Shown here piece after piece: positions 63,135-64,000 of a DNA stretch of 64,000 nucleotides. The notes beneath the pieces are model-generated. The model saw only the letters and a program-made list of their open reading frames with translations, was not told the DNA's origin and made no database searches. The stretch is from assembly GCA_023376005.1 (NCBI GenBank), contig CM042145.1, positions 58,950,360 through 59,014,359 on the forward strand. Reading direction: 5' to 3'. The position numbers and the translations under genes were made by a program. Source of the DNA: Doryteuthis pealeii. Lineage: Eukaryota; Mollusca; Cephalopoda; Myopsida; Loliginidae. Within the stretch, counting starts at the first letter, position 1; every line of letters begins with the position of its first letter.

Positions 63135-63378
63135 CAGAATTCAATTTCTTAGTTGGGGTTCAACAGGTTTGAATTCAGATTTTCCTTCTAGACTGGTTGC
63201 CTAACCAAGTTTAAAGAGTCCAGTCTGTCCTACTATTTACCTATAGCTGGAGGGAGAATAGTTGAATGCATACTTTTCCCAAAGGCATTAGCTCCATGTT
63301 AAATGTAAACAGCCTGGTCCAAGATTTGAACGCGAGCCGTCGTATCCATTTCCTACGAATTTACAAATAGCTAAAGAG
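63135..63378 (-). mobile_element. SINE-2, antisense full-length copy
   Basis: GGTTTGAATTCAGATTTTCC to GATTTGAACGCGAGCCGTCG (complement of the B-box region), complement of the SINE-2 order. Confidence 0.8.
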
Positions 63379-63426
63379 GCGAAATTAACATAACGGTTGT
63401 AGCAGACTACATTATCAATATTGAAG

Positions 63427-63428
<2 letters not shown>

Positions 63429-63515
<87 letters not shown>
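63429..63515. repeat. (CA)n(TA)n(TG)n self-complementary microsatellite
   Basis: CA units, TA units and TG units form an almost perfect palindrome of about 86 bp next to the PLE 3' end. Confidence 0.95.
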
Positions 63516-63516
<1 letters not shown>

Positions 63517-63529
63517 GTCTCTTTGGTCT

Positions 63530-63982
63530 GTAGCTGTTTATGATAGTTTTACCTAGGTGTGAGGAAATATTAAAGAAGCCGGATTTAGAATTAACATTTG
63601 TGTGTTGTTAATGGCACTGGCTTCGAATATTTGTTGTAATCTTTTGTTGTGGGTGTATGCGATCATGGATGCATTGTTGAAATTAAACGTGTCTTGTGTT
63701 TTGGATATGTGCTGGAATAAACAGTTGTAGCTGTCGCCCAATTTTATGTTGCGTTTGTGCTCGTAGATAGGTTTTTTTTTAAGTTTCTGGATGTTTCGTT
63801 TATGTACTTCTTCTGGCAGTCTGTACATGGAATCATGTACATGCCAGCTTCTGATTTTACTTGCTGTCGGGAGTTTTTGTTTAGCATGTTGTGAATAGTT
63901 TTGGATGATAAACTGACTGTCTTTATACCTAGGTTGTTCAGATCTTTGCCGATGTTACTGTTGGTTTCGTCGTTAGGTAGAA
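63530..63982 (-). pseudogene. Penelope-like element, GIY-YIG endonuclease end
   Basis: Minus strand: ILPNDETNSNIGKDLNNLGI, then GMYMIPCTDCQKKYINETSR, then after a frameshift at the A9 run (63771-63780) IYEHKRNIKLGDSYNCLFQH, NNASMIAYTHNKRLQQIFEA. GMY...YIN occupies the GIY...YIG positions, with Gly of YIG changed to Asn. The EHKR and H-I motifs follow in family order. Sequence at 63553 reaches the natural stop region. The reverse transcriptase lies beyond the TA tract or is lost. A different PLE lineage from 12488-15330, judging by the unlike C-termini. Confidence 0.7.
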
Positions 63983-64000
63983 TTATATATATATATATAT
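63983..64000. repeat. (TA)n at window end
   Basis: TA units continue to the edge of the window. Confidence 0.9.

Overview
This is AT-rich, gene-poor animal DNA, most likely from a mollusc and plausibly a cephalopod. That call is an inference from three things: the absence of any recognisable host exon, the very long TA, GA, CA and GAA microsatellites, and the mixture of tRNA-derived SINEs, Penelope-like elements (PLEs), RTE-like LINEs, mariner/Tc1 remnants and hammerhead-like ribozyme motifs. No intact protein gene, rRNA, functional tRNA or CRISPR array is supported. Long open frames over GAA, GA, TA or TTA repeats are low-complexity artefacts. Names such as Rep-A and SINE-2 are local labels given here to families that recur inside the window.

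Layout. 1-5.7 kb: a PLE endonuclease fragment, an inverted SINE pair, a 37-bp-stem hairpin, Rep-B, a 132-bp minisatellite, a polypurine tract, Rep-A and the first hammerhead palindrome. 5.7-11.2 kb: an LTR candidate, a nested Rep-A array, a DD41D-spaced mariner-like transposase fragment and a LINE 3' end. 11.3-17.7 kb: two long direct copies of Rep-G plus Rep-B flank two tail-to-tail PLE remnants, one split by a SINE with a target duplication; two Tc1-like remnants follow. 18-23 kb: mostly unassigned DNA, a TA-rich tandem array and GA tracts. 23.4-26.7 kb: Rep-B, Rep-A, a solo LTR whose empty site survives next to it, and a second hammerhead palindrome. 27.3-31.8 kb: a tandem repeat interrupted by a small CACTA-like DNA transposon and a SINE. 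32-38 kb: AT-rich DNA with a Helitron-like 3' end, a 370-bp GAA tract, an RTE-like reverse transcriptase remnant and a GC-richer dimeric repeat. 38.2-40.5 kb: the densest ribozyme area, with a PLE 3' end, two palindromic elements and a SINE-like unit that ends in a near-canonical hammerhead. 41-45.1 kb: a solo LTR with a 4-bp target duplication and an internally deleted LTR retrotransposon with a SAM-like gag start. 46-51.2 kb: a second CACTA-like copy, a mariner end folded into an inverted duplication, and more hammerhead-like inverted pairs. 51.7-60.2 kb: alternating Rep-A and SINE-2, a tRNA-like cluster and a 1.7-kb inverted repeat. 60.6-64 kb: Rep-B, two LINE endonuclease ends, a mariner fragment and a PLE endonuclease.

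The most interesting theme is the repeated occurrence of hammerhead-ribozyme architecture. It appears as head-to-head palindromes in four related elements, as a tRNA-head plus hammerhead unit, and as decayed inverted pairs, nearly all ending on TA microsatellites. Hammerheads are known from PLEs and from small non-autonomous retrozymes. PLE coding remnants are also present here, so a PLE-dependent set of non-autonomous ribozyme elements is a reasonable hypothesis, not a demonstrated fact.
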